DNA from: Natronomonas salsuginis
Lineage (GTDB): Archaea > Halobacteriota > Halobacteria > Halobacteriales > Haloarculaceae
Assembly (NCBI RefSeq): GCF_005239135.1
Contig: NZ_QKNX01000002.1
Location: 62,001 to 126,000, forward strand
Length of the DNA stretch: 64,000 bases
Direction of reading: 5' to 3'
Shown here: piece after piece, positions 17,302 to 25,090 of the stretch
Numbering within the stretch: position 1 is the first letter of the stretch
Layout: the number at the start of each line of letters is the position of its first letter
The notes under the pieces: generated by a model
The model's database searches: none
What the model saw: the letters and a program-made list of their open reading frames with translations, nothing else
Told to the model about the DNA's origin: nothing
Translations under genes and position numbers: made by a program

Positions 17302-17314
17302 GATTAACTTTTGA

Positions 17315-17776
17315 TTATTTTTCGTTGACCCCTAAATTGGGATTCGGTTCCTCGAAACCATCCCTGTAACACGGCCAACAGGAAAGACCTTCCATCAACG
17401 GAAGACAGTCGCAGTCTTCTGGTCGCTCGTCGGAGTGGTCGACTCCGTCTTTTTCGACCGTCACGCCTCCGTCTGCTTTCACGGTCGGCTCGGTGCTCAC
17501 CGCTTCGAGGACAGGCTCTCGAATCGCCACGGCGACCATATGCTTACACACTCCGTCCTGATACTCCCACGCAGGACAGGTACAGTTGAACGGAATACCA
17601 CCCTCAACGTGAACCGTGTAGGTGTGCTCCTCTGGTTCGTCGTGAGAACCATTCACGACTTCGACATCTCCGCCTTCGAGTAGTGTGAACTCGAACGCCT
17701 CCCACGAAGCGCGCTTCTCGACCGTTGTATCTGCATCCAGTAGTTCGACCACTTCCGAAGGGGCTAATTCCGACAT
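17315..17776 (-). CDS. SWIM zinc-finger protein
   Basis: A 153-aa protein with a SWIM motif (about residues 70-95): CTCPAWEYQDGVCKHMVAVA, matching CxCx(n)CxH. SWIM domains bind DNA or proteins in recombination and transcription factors; stand-alone SWIM proteins are common on haloarchaeal plasmids and viruses. A cysteine cluster CDCLPL..LSCWPC near the C terminus could bind a second metal. I chose ATG at 17774-17776 because it is two bases after the stop of the upstream small zinc protein, indicating a coupled pair. Confidence 0.78.
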   Translation of the reverse strand: MSELAPSEVVELLDADTTVEKRASWEAFEFTLLEGGDVEVVNGSHDEPEEHTYTVHVEGGIPFNCTCPAWEYQDGVCKHMVAVAIREPVLEAVSTEPTVKADGGVTVEKDGVDHSDERPEDCDCLPLMEGLSCWPCYRDGFEEPNPNLGVNEK

Positions 17777-17778
17777 CG

Positions 17779-17994
17779 TTAGCCCTCGATGAAGGTCGTG
17801 AACTCGTTTCCGCACTCGCTACATCTGTGAGTGAAGATTAGCGAATCGGAGTACCCCCGTCGCTTGCTCGTCGTGATTGCCTCGATGGAGCAGAGACACG
17901 GCACCCCTGCATCGAGACGGAATCCCGGTAGTTGTCGCAGTCGGTCGATTTGCTGTTCGCCAAGTTCTTGTGCGCCGTTGTTCGTAGTTTGCAT
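17779..17994 (-). CDS. Small putative zinc-binding protein
   Basis: A 71-aa protein with cysteines in VPCLCS and HRCSECGNEF, suitable for one zinc site. No named family is recognised. It directly precedes the SWIM gene on the same strand with a two-base gap, so the two are probably translated together. Upstream lies a long inverted pair GTGAGAAGG/CCTTCTCAC (18012-18020, 18084-18092) in the space shared with the divergent winged-helix gene. Confidence 0.6.
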   Translation of the reverse strand: MQTTNNGAQELGEQQIDRLRQLPGFRLDAGVPCLCSIEAITTSKRRGYSDSLIFTHRCSECGNEFTTFIEG

Positions 17995-18142
17995 TGGCCT
18001 CTTGCCTCACAGTGAGAAGGCCACCGTCCGCCTGTTCCAGCAGGCGGGCATTTTCCGAACGATATGCCCCGAAAGGACGGCTTCCTTCTCACCTTTTCCT
18101 ATGTAGGCTAAGGTGATAAGCCTTTGCCTTTGGAGGAAAGGG

Positions 18143-18150
18143 TTATATTT
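18143..18150 (+). promoter_or_regulatory. TATA box of the small winged-helix gene
   Basis: TTATATTT ends 21 bases before ATG 18172, which fits a leaderless transcript and supports that start. Confidence 0.55.
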
Positions 18151-18171
18151 CTGCCTGTGAGATATGCCAAT

Positions 18172-18402
18172 ATGACGAATCCAGAGCGAGACTCTGAATC
18201 GGGAAAACTAACCGAACGGTATTCCGACGAGGATTTTCTTGAAGCCGTCACGGAGCTTGAACCAGCGAGTACACGGGAAATTGCTGAAGCGGTAGGATGC
18301 TCTCGACGTAACGCGGATGTCCGATTGAGAAAACTCGAAGAGGCTAACGAAATACGAAAGAAGAAGGTCGGAAATTCGCTGACGTGGTTTTCAGTAGAGT
18401 GA
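18172..18402 (+). CDS. Small winged-helix DNA-binding protein
   Basis: A 76-aa protein consisting of one winged helix-turn-helix: DFLEAVTELEPASTREIAEAVGCSRRNADVRLRKLEEANEIRKKKVGN followed by a wing strand LTWFSVE. This length and arrangement are typical of plasmid and viral regulators in haloarchaea. It is divergent from the SWIM operon, and the inverted pair between them (18012-18092) could be its operator. I chose ATG 18172 from the TATA spacing. The regulated gene is unknown. Confidence 0.75.
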   Translation: MTNPERDSESGKLTERYSDEDFLEAVTELEPASTREIAEAVGCSRRNADVRLRKLEEANEIRKKKVGNSLTWFSVE

Positions 18403-18965
18403 GTTTTATTTTTTAAGCGATAGTGCACGAAGCCGCATAGTATACAGGCCACCCCTTTCGCGGACCTACCCCTCGCTGGAGTGGAGTAAATGCGGTTGTT
18501 AACAATCAACACTGAGGGGGAATATTGAGCCAAGAAACCCGGCTACCTCCAAATTTCATCTCATCTCAAAATGCGGTCAGGTTAATGCGACCCCATCGAG
18601 AATTACGCTGAATCCTGCTAATGTCCCTGAATATGCGTTATATGCATATATGGAATACACCCTATGCAGCCCAAGGATAGCGGCCAATGGACTCACTACG
18701 AGAAGTAATATTATTCTTACTGTAATGGATTTTGAGCCCGACAAATCGGAGGACATCATTGTGTAGTATAAGATTTCCTATATGGCTTCAGGTGGCCTAA
18801 AGGCGCTAATTTAGACACTCTCAGAAAATTCGGATGCGAAAAACCACCGGACGAGAAACCGTTTCATATTCCTACCCAGAATACATCAAATCCTTAATAC
18901 TAAGTACCTATCAGCCCTATACTGTAGTACATCCCGACGAAAAACACTGGGATGTCTGAGAACCA
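18403..18965. other. Mostly noncoding, AT-rich stretch with short palindromes
   Basis: About 560 bases without a convincing gene. Visible are the perfect palindromes TTGTTAACAA (18496-18505) and ATATGCATAT (18640-18649). A 60-codon minus-strand frame (18577-18759) is listed separately at low confidence. Composition is more AT-rich than the neighbours. Confidence 0.5.
18577..18759 (-). CDS. Possible small membrane peptide
   Basis: A 60-codon frame whose product has a hydrophobic segment VRIILLLVVSPLAAILGL and a second weaker one (GTLAGFSVILDGVAL). It would be a small membrane peptide. No family, promoter or partner supports it, and the AT-rich context could produce it by chance. Listed only because it is the sole frame of this size in a 560-base gap. 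Confidence 0.25.
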   Translation of the reverse strand: MMSSDLSGSKSITVRIILLLVVSPLAAILGLHRVYSIYAYNAYSGTLAGFSVILDGVALT

Positions 18966-19049
18966 ATGATAGCAGAATACCTACACGCAGAGCGGACGCT
19001 GTACGATTCGCAGAACGAGAGCGGCCAGTTCGGGGGTGTCGGCGAATGA
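18966..19049 (+). CDS. Possible 27-aa leader peptide
   Basis: ATG 18966 opens MIAEYLHAERTLYDSQNES and stops at TGA 19047-19049, which overlaps the ATG of the next gene (ATGA). This is the usual geometry of translational coupling. The preceding in-frame stop is only a few codons upstream, so the peptide cannot be longer. It is acidic and hydrophilic. No homology is claimed. Confidence 0.4.
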   Translation: MIAEYLHAERTLYDSQNESGQFGGVGE

Positions 19050-19591
19050 GTAAGTCTGAGCCGTGGCACGCAGGCTTCGACGTGGTCGACTTCGAAGCGA
19101 CACCACTAAGCGAACTACCCGAAGACGACGGGTTCCACCTCATCTGTCCCGTCGATGGATGTGAACACGAAGCTGAGTTCGACCATCTCGGAGAAGTCAG
19201 AGAAAGCGGGTGGACGAAACTAAGTCGGAAAGACGCGATTCTCACGGATGGAACAACGCTCAAGGAAGCGTACTGCCCAGCACATTCCCTCGGTGACACT
19301 CAGGAGATGGTTACTGAGCTTCGTGAAGGGCTCGGTGTTCCACTGGATACGCAAAACCAGCAGTCCACTCGTGAACAAGACAAAGACGAGTACGCTGCCT
19401 TCGAGTTCGCTGATGGTGAGGTTACGCTCGACGGATTCCTTCTGACGTGTGGGTGCGATGCCTGCTATCGGCAGGAACACGCCGATGCTCTCGGTGATGC
19501 CGAACGAGATGGTTGGGTGAGCGGCCAGATGGTCGGTATCTTAGCTGATGGGCAAATGCTGTTTAACGGTCGCTGTCCTGAACACCGATAG
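19046..19591 (+). CDS. Protein with two duplicated zinc-binding modules
   Basis: A 181-aa protein built from an internal duplication. Module 1 (about residues 30-80): FHLICPVDGCEHEAEF, LGEVRESGW, ILTDGTTLKEAYCPAH. Module 2 (about 130-181): FLLTCGCDACYRQEHA, LGDAERDGW, ILADGQMLFNGRCPEH. Each has two cysteines near the start and CPxH at the end, i.e. a CC-CH zinc site spread over about 50 residues, an unusual spacing. No named domain is recognised. It follows a possible 27-aa coupled peptide and is soluble and acidic. Confidence 0.68.
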   Translation: MSKSEPWHAGFDVVDFEATPLSELPEDDGFHLICPVDGCEHEAEFDHLGEVRESGWTKLSRKDAILTDGTTLKEAYCPAHSLGDTQEMVTELREGLGVPLDTQNQQSTREQDKDEYAAFEFADGEVTLDGFLLTCGCDACYRQEHADALGDAERDGWVSGQMVGILADGQMLFNGRCPEHR

Positions 19592-19616
19592 GAGACGAGC
19601 TGTAGTCATCGAACTA

Positions 19617-19712
19617 AGAGCCACTTCGGGTAAGGGAACAGGACACGCCTACAAAAACAAACGTAGGGTAGTTTCGTACCATCCCAATTCCTGTTCCCCT
19701 CGCAGTGGCTCT
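19617..19712. repeat. Large bipartite inverted repeat
   Basis: AGAGCCACT (19617-19625) pairs with AGTGGCTCT (19704-19712), and GGGAACAGGA (19634-19643) pairs with TCCTGTTCCC (19689-19698). Inside, CCTAC and GTAGG form a further hairpin around AAAAACAAAC. Nineteen exact base pairs in nested order make chance unlikely. Could be an RNA terminator/attenuator, an origin structure or a regulatory RNA. Confidence 0.8.
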
Positions 19713-19765
19713 CTACCCGTGACAGGTATGATGAGCCGCTAATCTATTGAGGAAGCACGTGGGGG

Positions 19766-19812
19766 TTGCGGAACTCTCCCATATAGAAAGACAATACGCC
19801 AAAGTCCCGCAA
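19766..19812. repeat. 47-nt imperfect palindrome, copy B (inverted)
   Basis: Arms TTGCGGAA (19766-19773) and TCCCGCAA (19805-19812), one mismatch. The companion box is on the left here (GAAGCACGTGGG at 19752-19763), so this copy lies in the opposite orientation to A and C. Confidence 0.8.
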
Positions 19813-19859
19813 AAAATATTAGCGGCAAAAAACACTTTCTCCAGTAAGCTTACAAAAAG

Positions 19860-19867
19860 TTTAAATA
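19860..19867 (+). promoter_or_regulatory. TATA box within the structured region
   Basis: TTTAAATA stands about 35 bases before two consecutive hairpins and 173 bases before the next gene. A transcript from here would begin near 19890 and contain both hairpins as a 5' leader, or end within them as a small RNA. Confidence 0.5.
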
Positions 19868-19902
19868 GGAGGAAGCCATACAAACTAATACGAAGAACTT
19901 GA

Positions 19903-19960
19903 ACACCGATTGGTAAACTCGGTGTGAGCTCGAATCGGACGACTCTATTTTGCCGATTCG
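19903..19960 (+). repeat. Two consecutive perfect hairpins
   Basis: ACACCGA/TCGGTGT (19903-19909, 19919-19925; 9-base loop) and CGAATCGG/CCGATTCG (19931-19938, 19953-19960; 14-base loop) are separated by five bases. They follow a TATA box by 35 bases, so they probably fold in RNA. Confidence 0.75.
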
Positions 19961-20039
19961 GGTACTGTGGTGGTTCACATCCAGCGTTGGTTCAGTCGGC
20001 GGTATGCGGTTACAAATCAGTCAACAAAGAGATACAACT

Positions 20040-20222
20040 ATGACACGAAATAACACAATCGTTCTCTCGGATGAGGAACGCGAACTGGTCGAACAGGTAA
20101 AACGAGCACGCTATGGCGACGAGAGTCTGCCTCACGGTTTCGTTATCGGAAATGCGCTCCGTCGAGACCTGCTCACCGCTCGGAAGACAGGGACGGCTAC
20201 GGAGGTGTCCGTCGATGGGTGA
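20040..20222 (+). CDS. Small haloarchaeal plasmid-type protein
   Basis: A 60-aa protein, MTRNNTIVLSDEERELVEQV..., resembling the short helix-rich proteins encoded widely on haloarchaeal plasmids and viruses; function is not known to me. Its pattern (SDEERELVEQVKRARYGDESLPHGFVI) suggests a ribbon-helix-helix or antitoxin-like fold, but this is only an impression. Its end overlaps the start of the zinc-ribbon gene by eight bases, so the two form an operon led by the structured region. Confidence 0.65.
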   Translation: MTRNNTIVLSDEERELVEQVKRARYGDESLPHGFVIGNALRRDLLTARKTGTATEVSVDG

Positions 20223-20592
20223 GATTACTGTCGAGGTTGATGGTATCGAACACACGTATGCCATAGAGGAGTGGCTGGTCTGCGACAGCTGTAGCCACGG
20301 GTGGCTGAAACTCCTCAATGAGAACTCCGAAGCGTGTCCCGAATGTGGTGCAAAAGAGGTCAGCCTCACGGCAGAGCAAATCACAGACCGGCCGAAGTGG
20401 CTCTGGGATAGAGCCAATAGCATCGAGGAGATGGCGGCTCGAACCGAGCACAAAGCGAAGCTCCTACGAAAGTTAGCGCAGAGGGGATGGGCTCTTAACG
20501 AGCCACCAAGGGATGGGTATGCGCGTCTGACGAAATCCACAGAACAAGACGAAAACTCCGACGAGATAGAGGTGACTCTCTCCGAACAATAA
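20215..20592 (+). CDS. Zinc-ribbon protein, unknown function
   Basis: A 125-aa protein starting MGEITVEVDGIEHTYAIEEW. The zinc ribbon is CDSC near residue 23 and CPEC near residue 41, separated by 14 residues. The C-terminal half is helical and charged (IEEMAARTEHKAKLLRKLAQRG). Overlap with the upstream 60-aa gene suggests coupled translation. The primase gene starts 172 bases later. It may be a nucleic-acid-binding accessory of replication, inferred from context only. Confidence 0.65.
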   Translation: MGEITVEVDGIEHTYAIEEWLVCDSCSHGWLKLLNENSEACPECGAKEVSLTAEQITDRPKWLWDRANSIEEMAARTEHKAKLLRKLAQRGWALNEPPRDGYARLTKSTEQDENSDEIEVTLSEQ

Positions 20593-20764
20593 GTCTCTGA
20601 ACCAGCTATTGGTGTAGCTGGCTCAGGGAGGTCAAAAGAATGATTCCAATTAATAGTTATAACTCTAAGTTATTAAAGGTTTCGGTCATATTACTATCGC
20701 AAGGGACTCGGAGAGGGTCGCGGGTGAACAACCTCGCCAAAGAAGCGGCCAGAGGAGATAAACA

Positions 20765-23700
20765 ATGAGCGCAGGGCAGTCGGTACAGACCGCCGATAGT
20801 GCCGACAGTTCTGGTGCTTTCAGCTCCGCAGTCCAGTTCTTCCACGACCAACTCGACCACGATATCAGTACCGTCGCTACGGCTCCTGTCGAAACGCCAC
20901 GCGAGTATTTCACCGAGGTACGGGGATGGTCCGAAGAGACTGTCGAGAATCTCAAACTCGGATATGCCCCAAAATCTGCGCCGTTGAAGGCTCATCTCCG
21001 AGACCTCGGCTACGACGATGAGGAATTACTGGCGACAGGACTGTTCACCGAACTCGACAGCGGAGACATCTCCTGCCTGTTCAAAGGCCGCTACGTCTTT
21101 CCCTACTACGATGAAGCTGGTGAGCCTGCCTACGCAATCGCACGAGAGGCTGGCGAACACTCGACTCTCGGTGGCAAATATGTTAAGTGTGCCACATCTG
21201 GCTCTTCGGAAGTACAGGAGCCAATCTTCGGAATCCACGAGTTCGACCCTGACAAGGGGTGCTGGATAGTCGAAGGGATGGCCGACGCTACCACCGCACT
21301 GGAACACGAGATGCCAGTCCTCTCTCCAGTCACAACCCAATTCAAGCAGGACGACCGAGAGCGACTCCTCGAAATCCTCGAAGTCCACGACATAGAGAAT
21401 GTAATGGTCGTCGCAGACAACGATGAGGCGGGCCTTCAAGGAGCGGTGTCGACTGCCACCTTCATCTCCGAGAGTGGCTACGATGCCTCTGTCACTACTC
21501 CGCCCAACGAGGGAGAAGACCTCGATGGATACGTCGAGTCCCGCGATGACTTCGAGAAGCTGGTCAGCCGTCAGACTCCCGTGGAAGAACACGAGTGCTA
21601 CAACGAGGTTTCGACCGAGAGTACCCAGAATAGTGGGACAGAAAGCAGAGACTATGACGGCCCTCTGTCGAACCTCACGATACCCGATGTCGAGCCACGT
21701 CTTTCGGCTGGCTATCGGGGCAAGAATCCGCTTTCACATTCGGGAAGTCGGACTAACTACTTCGTGGTCAAAGAGGATGGAAGGGTCGCCTTCGACCACA
21801 AGAAGAAGGTCGGTTATAATCCCATCACGTACCTGCTGTGCGACATCGGCACACGCTCGCCCGACAGTCCAAACGGCGAACTCTCCAACAACGAGATTCA
21901 GGCCGTCCGTGAAGCGGCGAGCAATCGTGGTCTCATCTCCGAGGACGAGGATGATACCTACCAATTACGCTCTGATGGAAGCGAGCAATCCATCGCCCTC
22001 CCTGAAATTCCATCGCCATCTGAGGGGGAGTGGCAGGACACTCTCTCGGACGATGAGACAGCCCTGACGCTGGATGAAGCGCGCACTCGATGCCAGAGAC
22101 AGATAGACACTGCTCTCCACAATGGCGCGCACAAGCTCATAGATGCCCTGCCAGCGATGGGGAAAAGTAGCGGCGTCATTCGGGGAGCGGCGAAGACTGA
22201 TACTCCCATCAGTGTGTTCACTGCTCGGCACGACCTCTACGGACAGTACAGCGAATGGTGCGAGGAACACGGCCTATCGTATCATCAGCTTCCGTCCTTC
22301 CACGAGGACTGTCCTACGGCTCGTGGCGAACACGGCGACGACTGGCGCAAAAAGGTCCTCGACATCTACGACGAGGGAGTGATGGCCAGCGAGATACACA
22401 AGTGGGCGGAGGAGTATTTCGGTGAGCCGCTCCCCTGTGATGACGGGCAGGAATGCTCTTACAAGCAGGAGTGGGATTTCGAATCCGATGAGTACGATGT
22501 CCTCATCGGTCATTACCAGCACGCCTACAATCCAGACATCACCGCAGGGCGGGTCGCCGTCTTCGACGAGTTTCCCGCCGATTCGTTCCTGTTGGAATTC
22601 GAGGGCAACACGGTTACATCAGCGGTATCGGCCTACGTCTCCAGACAGGGCGGCCTTCCCTTCGAGGACTTCACCGAACTAATCGAAGGACGCAACTCCG
22701 AACAAGGGGAAGCGGCGCGCGACTGGTTCGATGCCGACGACCTCGAACGAGACGGTGAGCCTGTCCTGAACGACGCGAGCGGCTCGGCCAATGCATACGC
22801 GCCACTGCTCACATACGCGGTCCTCGTCGGAGAGAATCTCGGCAATGGATGGGAACACGCCGACCTCGACGCAGAGACAGGTGTCGGCAATCACCGGAGG
22901 GCGGCGCGGAATCGAGACTCAGGCGAGGTGTTCCTCCTCCTACCACCAGAACTGAATGACGCGAATGGTGTCATCGCTCTGGATGGAACACCGACGCCCG
23001 ACCTCTGGCAACTGGCGGTCGACACTCGACTGAGCCACGAGCAAGTACTGTCCGACAAAGAGCGGGCCGACTATCTCACCGATGCGCTCGACTGCTCTAT
23101 CATCCAAACGACAGACGCTACCAAGACGTATTCGAGCGGGACATACGTCAAACCAGAAGAAGATGGCCTTCTCTTCGAAGCGGTGGCCAAGCGTGAGGAG
23201 ACGGAACCTGCCCTCATTTCCACAAGGAGAGCTATCGGCCAGTACGAGCAAGAAGGGGTACTCGCCCCTATCGGGAAGCACGAATATTACGGGAATCTGA
23301 AAGGTTCAAATCAGTTCAAGAGCGCGCGAGTCGGTATCGTCGCAGGGAGTCAGCACTACGGAGACGACTACGTCGAACGATGGGGCGCACTCGCTGGCAC
23401 AAGTGTCGAACGTGGTGACGGCAAAGGGATGGACCTCGATTACGGCAAGTTCGGGAACAAAGTTCTTCGCCAAATGCGCGAGCACGAGGTGCTTCAAGCC
23501 GTACTCCGATTCGGCCGAAACGGTGATGACGCGAACATCTACGTCCACACTGCTGTTCTACCAGAGTGGGTTCCAGTCGAAGCAGAGGGTCGCATCGAAC
23601 GCTGGAGCAAAGGAGTGCAAGAAGTGGTCGAAGTACTGGAGAACGACGCTCCCGACGAGTGGCGGACCAGCGATGTCGCGGAACAGGTGAGCATCTCCAA

Positions 23701-23839
23701 GCGACAGGTGCGGGCGAATCTGAAGAAACTCGCTGATGCTGGCTATGTCGAGAAGCGGAAAGAGGGTCGGGGAATTACGTGGGTCGTCAGCGAGGAGACA
23801 ATAGACCGACTCGGTCAAGTCGAGTTCCGCTCGTCATAG
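20765..23839 (+). CDS. DnaG-like TOPRIM primase / P-loop / winged-helix protein
   Basis: A 1024-aa likely replication protein of the element. Residues about 45-240 resemble the bacterial DnaG core (EYFTEVRGWSEETVENLKLGYAP, FKGRYVFPYYDEAGEP) with TOPRIM acids in IVEGMAD and VVADNDEAG; the CHC2 zinc finger of DnaG is absent. A P-loop ALPAMGKSS (about 461-469) and VAVFDEFP (about 600) suggest an ATPase or helicase domain. The last 70 residues form a winged helix (VAEQVSISKRQVRANLKKL). Start ATG 20765 overlaps a short upstream frame (ATGA). Archaea normally use eukaryote-type primase, so this is element-specific. Confidence 0.75.
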   Translation: MSAGQSVQTADSADSSGAFSSAVQFFHDQLDHDISTVATAPVETPREYFTEVRGWSEETVENLKLGYAPKSAPLKAHLRDLGYDDEELLATGLFTELDSGDISCLFKGRYVFPYYDEAGEPAYAIAREAGEHSTLGGKYVKCATSGSSEVQEPIFGIHEFDPDKGCWIVEGMADATTALEHEMPVLSPVTTQFKQDDRERLLEILEVHDIENVMVVADNDEAGLQGAVSTATFISESGYDASVTTPPNEGEDLDGYVESRDDFEKLVSRQTPVEEHECYNEVSTESTQNSGTESRDYDGPLSNLTIPDVEPRLSAGYRGKNPLSHSGSRTNYFVVKEDGRVAFDHKKKVGYNPITYLLCDIGTRSPDSPNGELSNNEIQAVREAASNRGLISEDEDDTYQLRSDGSEQSIALPEIPSPSEGEWQDTLSDDETALTLDEARTRCQRQIDTALHNGAHKLIDALPAMGKSSGVIRGAAKTDTPISVFTARHDLYGQYSEWCEEHGLSYHQLPSFHEDCPTARGEHGDDWRKKVLDIYDEGVMASEIHKWAEEYFGEPLPCDDGQECSYKQEWDFESDEYDVLIGHYQHAYNPDITAGRVAVFDEFPADSFLLEFEGNTVTSAVSAYVSRQGGLPFEDFTELIEGRNSEQGEAARDWFDADDLERDGEPVLNDASGSANAYAPLLTYAVLVGENLGNGWEHADLDAETGVGNHRRAARNRDSGEVFLLLPPELNDANGVIALDGTPTPDLWQLAVDTRLSHEQVLSDKERADYLTDALDCSIIQTTDATKTYSSGTYVKPEEDGLLFEAVAKREETEPALISTRRAIGQYEQEGVLAPIGKHEYYGNLKGSNQFKSARVGIVAGSQHYGDDYVERWGALAGTSVERGDGKGMDLDYGKFGNKVLRQMREHEVLQAVLRFGRNGDDANIYVHTAVLPEWVPVEAEGRIERWSKGVQEVVEVLENDAPDEWRTSDVAEQVSISKRQVRANLKKLADAGYVEKRKEGRGITWVVSEETIDRLGQVEFRSS

Positions 23840-23853
23840 ACCGAGTGCGCGAG

Positions 23854-23900
23854 TTGCGGAAGTTTCCCATATAAGAATACAATATGCCAGAGTTCCGCAA
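23854..23900. repeat. 47-nt imperfect palindrome, copy C
   Basis: Arms TTGCGGAA (23854-23861) and TTCCGCAA (23893-23900), exact. The centre CATATAAGAATACAATATG differs from copy A by one base; CCCACGTGCTTC follows. It lies between the 3' ends of the primase and the integrase. Confidence 0.85.
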
Positions 23901-23943
23901 AACACCCAGACCCACGTGCTTCCAAGAGAGATGGGCGGCGGCG

Positions 23944-25086
23944 TTACCCCATCCGGTTTAGAGCATCTCGCCGGTCGTCTGGCGGGGCGTGGTCATAGCG
24001 GAGTGTTGTTTTCGAAGAGCGATGTCGGAGTTGGGCCTGAGCCGCCGCCAACCCCTCTTCTCGCGTCATAAACGTCCCGACACTGTGGCGAATCGAGTAC
24101 CAGCTTATGTCTCGATTCTCCGTGTCAATCCCCGCCTGTTCGCACACTCGTCGGAGGACGTGATTCAGTGCGTGACTTCCGTAGGGGTTCGCCTGTCGAG
24201 TGAGCCAGAGAGTGTCCGTGTTTTCATACATCTCGTACTGTTCCCTCTCATCCAACCATCGAGACAACGCTTCCGCTGTCCTATCTGTTAGGCTCACTGT
24301 CCAGTTGTCGACGTTTTTCGAACTCTCCTCTTTCGGGATGCGGAGAACTCGGTTTTGCGCGTCAACCCACTCGGTGGTGGCACGTTCGACCTCGATAGGG
24401 CGAAGACCTGTATCGAGTGCGGTCCAGAGGAGAGAAGGGAATTTCCACGAGTTCGCACGGTCGAAGTCGTTGGGGCCAATTTCGGTCTTCGGTTTCACGA
24501 ACCGTTGCGCGAGATATTCCTTCCATTCGTCTCGCTCCTCTGGTGAAAGCGAGTTGTACGAAGGAACCGACCCGTACTTCAAGACCGCTTCTCGAATCTG
24601 CTGACGCTCCTCAACAGAAAGGTAGTCGCGGGGGTTCGTCGTACTGGTGTCGTTCGAGAAGGTGAGTTCTGGCTCCCACTCATCTTCACCGAACTCCCAC
24701 CCGCGCCACCAAAACAGGGTCTTCAGTGCCTTCATCATATTCGCCTTCGTGTCCTGTGAGGCGTCACTGTATGCCAGTTCACGCATATACGTGTCTGCGT
24801 GCTCGTGCGAGACGCGCGTGGTGTACCCATCCTCTTGCTCCCACACCCATCGGTAGAACTTATCGACCCTCGCACAACGGATGTCTGCTGTCGCTTCGGC
24901 ATAGCCTTCACCGCGCTCTGGGTCTTTTCCGAGGTTGAGTACCCACTTGATGAACTTCTCCCGATGCGCGCGATAGTCCGAAATCTGCCGTTCTGCAAGC
25001 TCTTCTGCCGTTGGCTCAGTTATGATTGTAATCCCGTGACTGCGTGGGGATGATTCACCCGAACCTGTTTTCTTGGCTTTCGTCAT
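23944..25086 (-). CDS. Tyrosine recombinase / integrase
   Basis: A 380-aa phage-type integrase that most likely moved this element into tRNA-Arg. The N-terminal half has a SAM-like core-binding domain (KFIKWVLNLGKDP, TTRVSHEHADTYMREL). Catalytic residues are the arginine in DTGLRPIEVERA, RH in WYSIRHSVGT, the histidine in QLRHRS and the tyrosine in LRYDHAPP. Box II reads Y-x-x-R instead of H-x-x-R, which is common in haloarchaeal integrases. The gene is intact, lies 58 bases from the tRNA and is not split by integration, unlike SSV-type integrases. Confidence 0.93.
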   Translation of the reverse strand: MTKAKKTGSGESSPRSHGITIITEPTAEELAERQISDYRAHREKFIKWVLNLGKDPERGEGYAEATADIRCARVDKFYRWVWEQEDGYTTRVSHEHADTYMRELAYSDASQDTKANMMKALKTLFWWRGWEFGEDEWEPELTFSNDTSTTNPRDYLSVEERQQIREAVLKYGSVPSYNSLSPEERDEWKEYLAQRFVKPKTEIGPNDFDRANSWKFPSLLWTALDTGLRPIEVERATTEWVDAQNRVLRIPKEESSKNVDNWTVSLTDRTAEALSRWLDEREQYEMYENTDTLWLTRQANPYGSHALNHVLRRVCEQAGIDTENRDISWYSIRHSVGTFMTREEGLAAAQAQLRHRSSKTTLRYDHAPPDDRRDALNRMG

Positions 25087-25090
25087 TGTG

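Larger units (their letters stand above)
19592..20039. other. Structured noncoding region, candidate origin or regulatory RNA
   Basis: About 450 bases carry no credible protein gene but contain a 96-nt imperfect hairpin, palindrome copy B, a TATA box and two perfect hairpins, each listed separately. The density of inverted repeats is the highest in the window. It lies upstream of two small genes and the primase, as an origin-control region would. Confidence 0.6.

Noticed and set aside
20040-20592. Toxin-antitoxin interpretation of the two overlapping small genes
   Set aside because: The arrangement fits, but neither protein shows a toxin fold (no PIN, RelE, MazF or HEPN motif), so I kept them as unknown.
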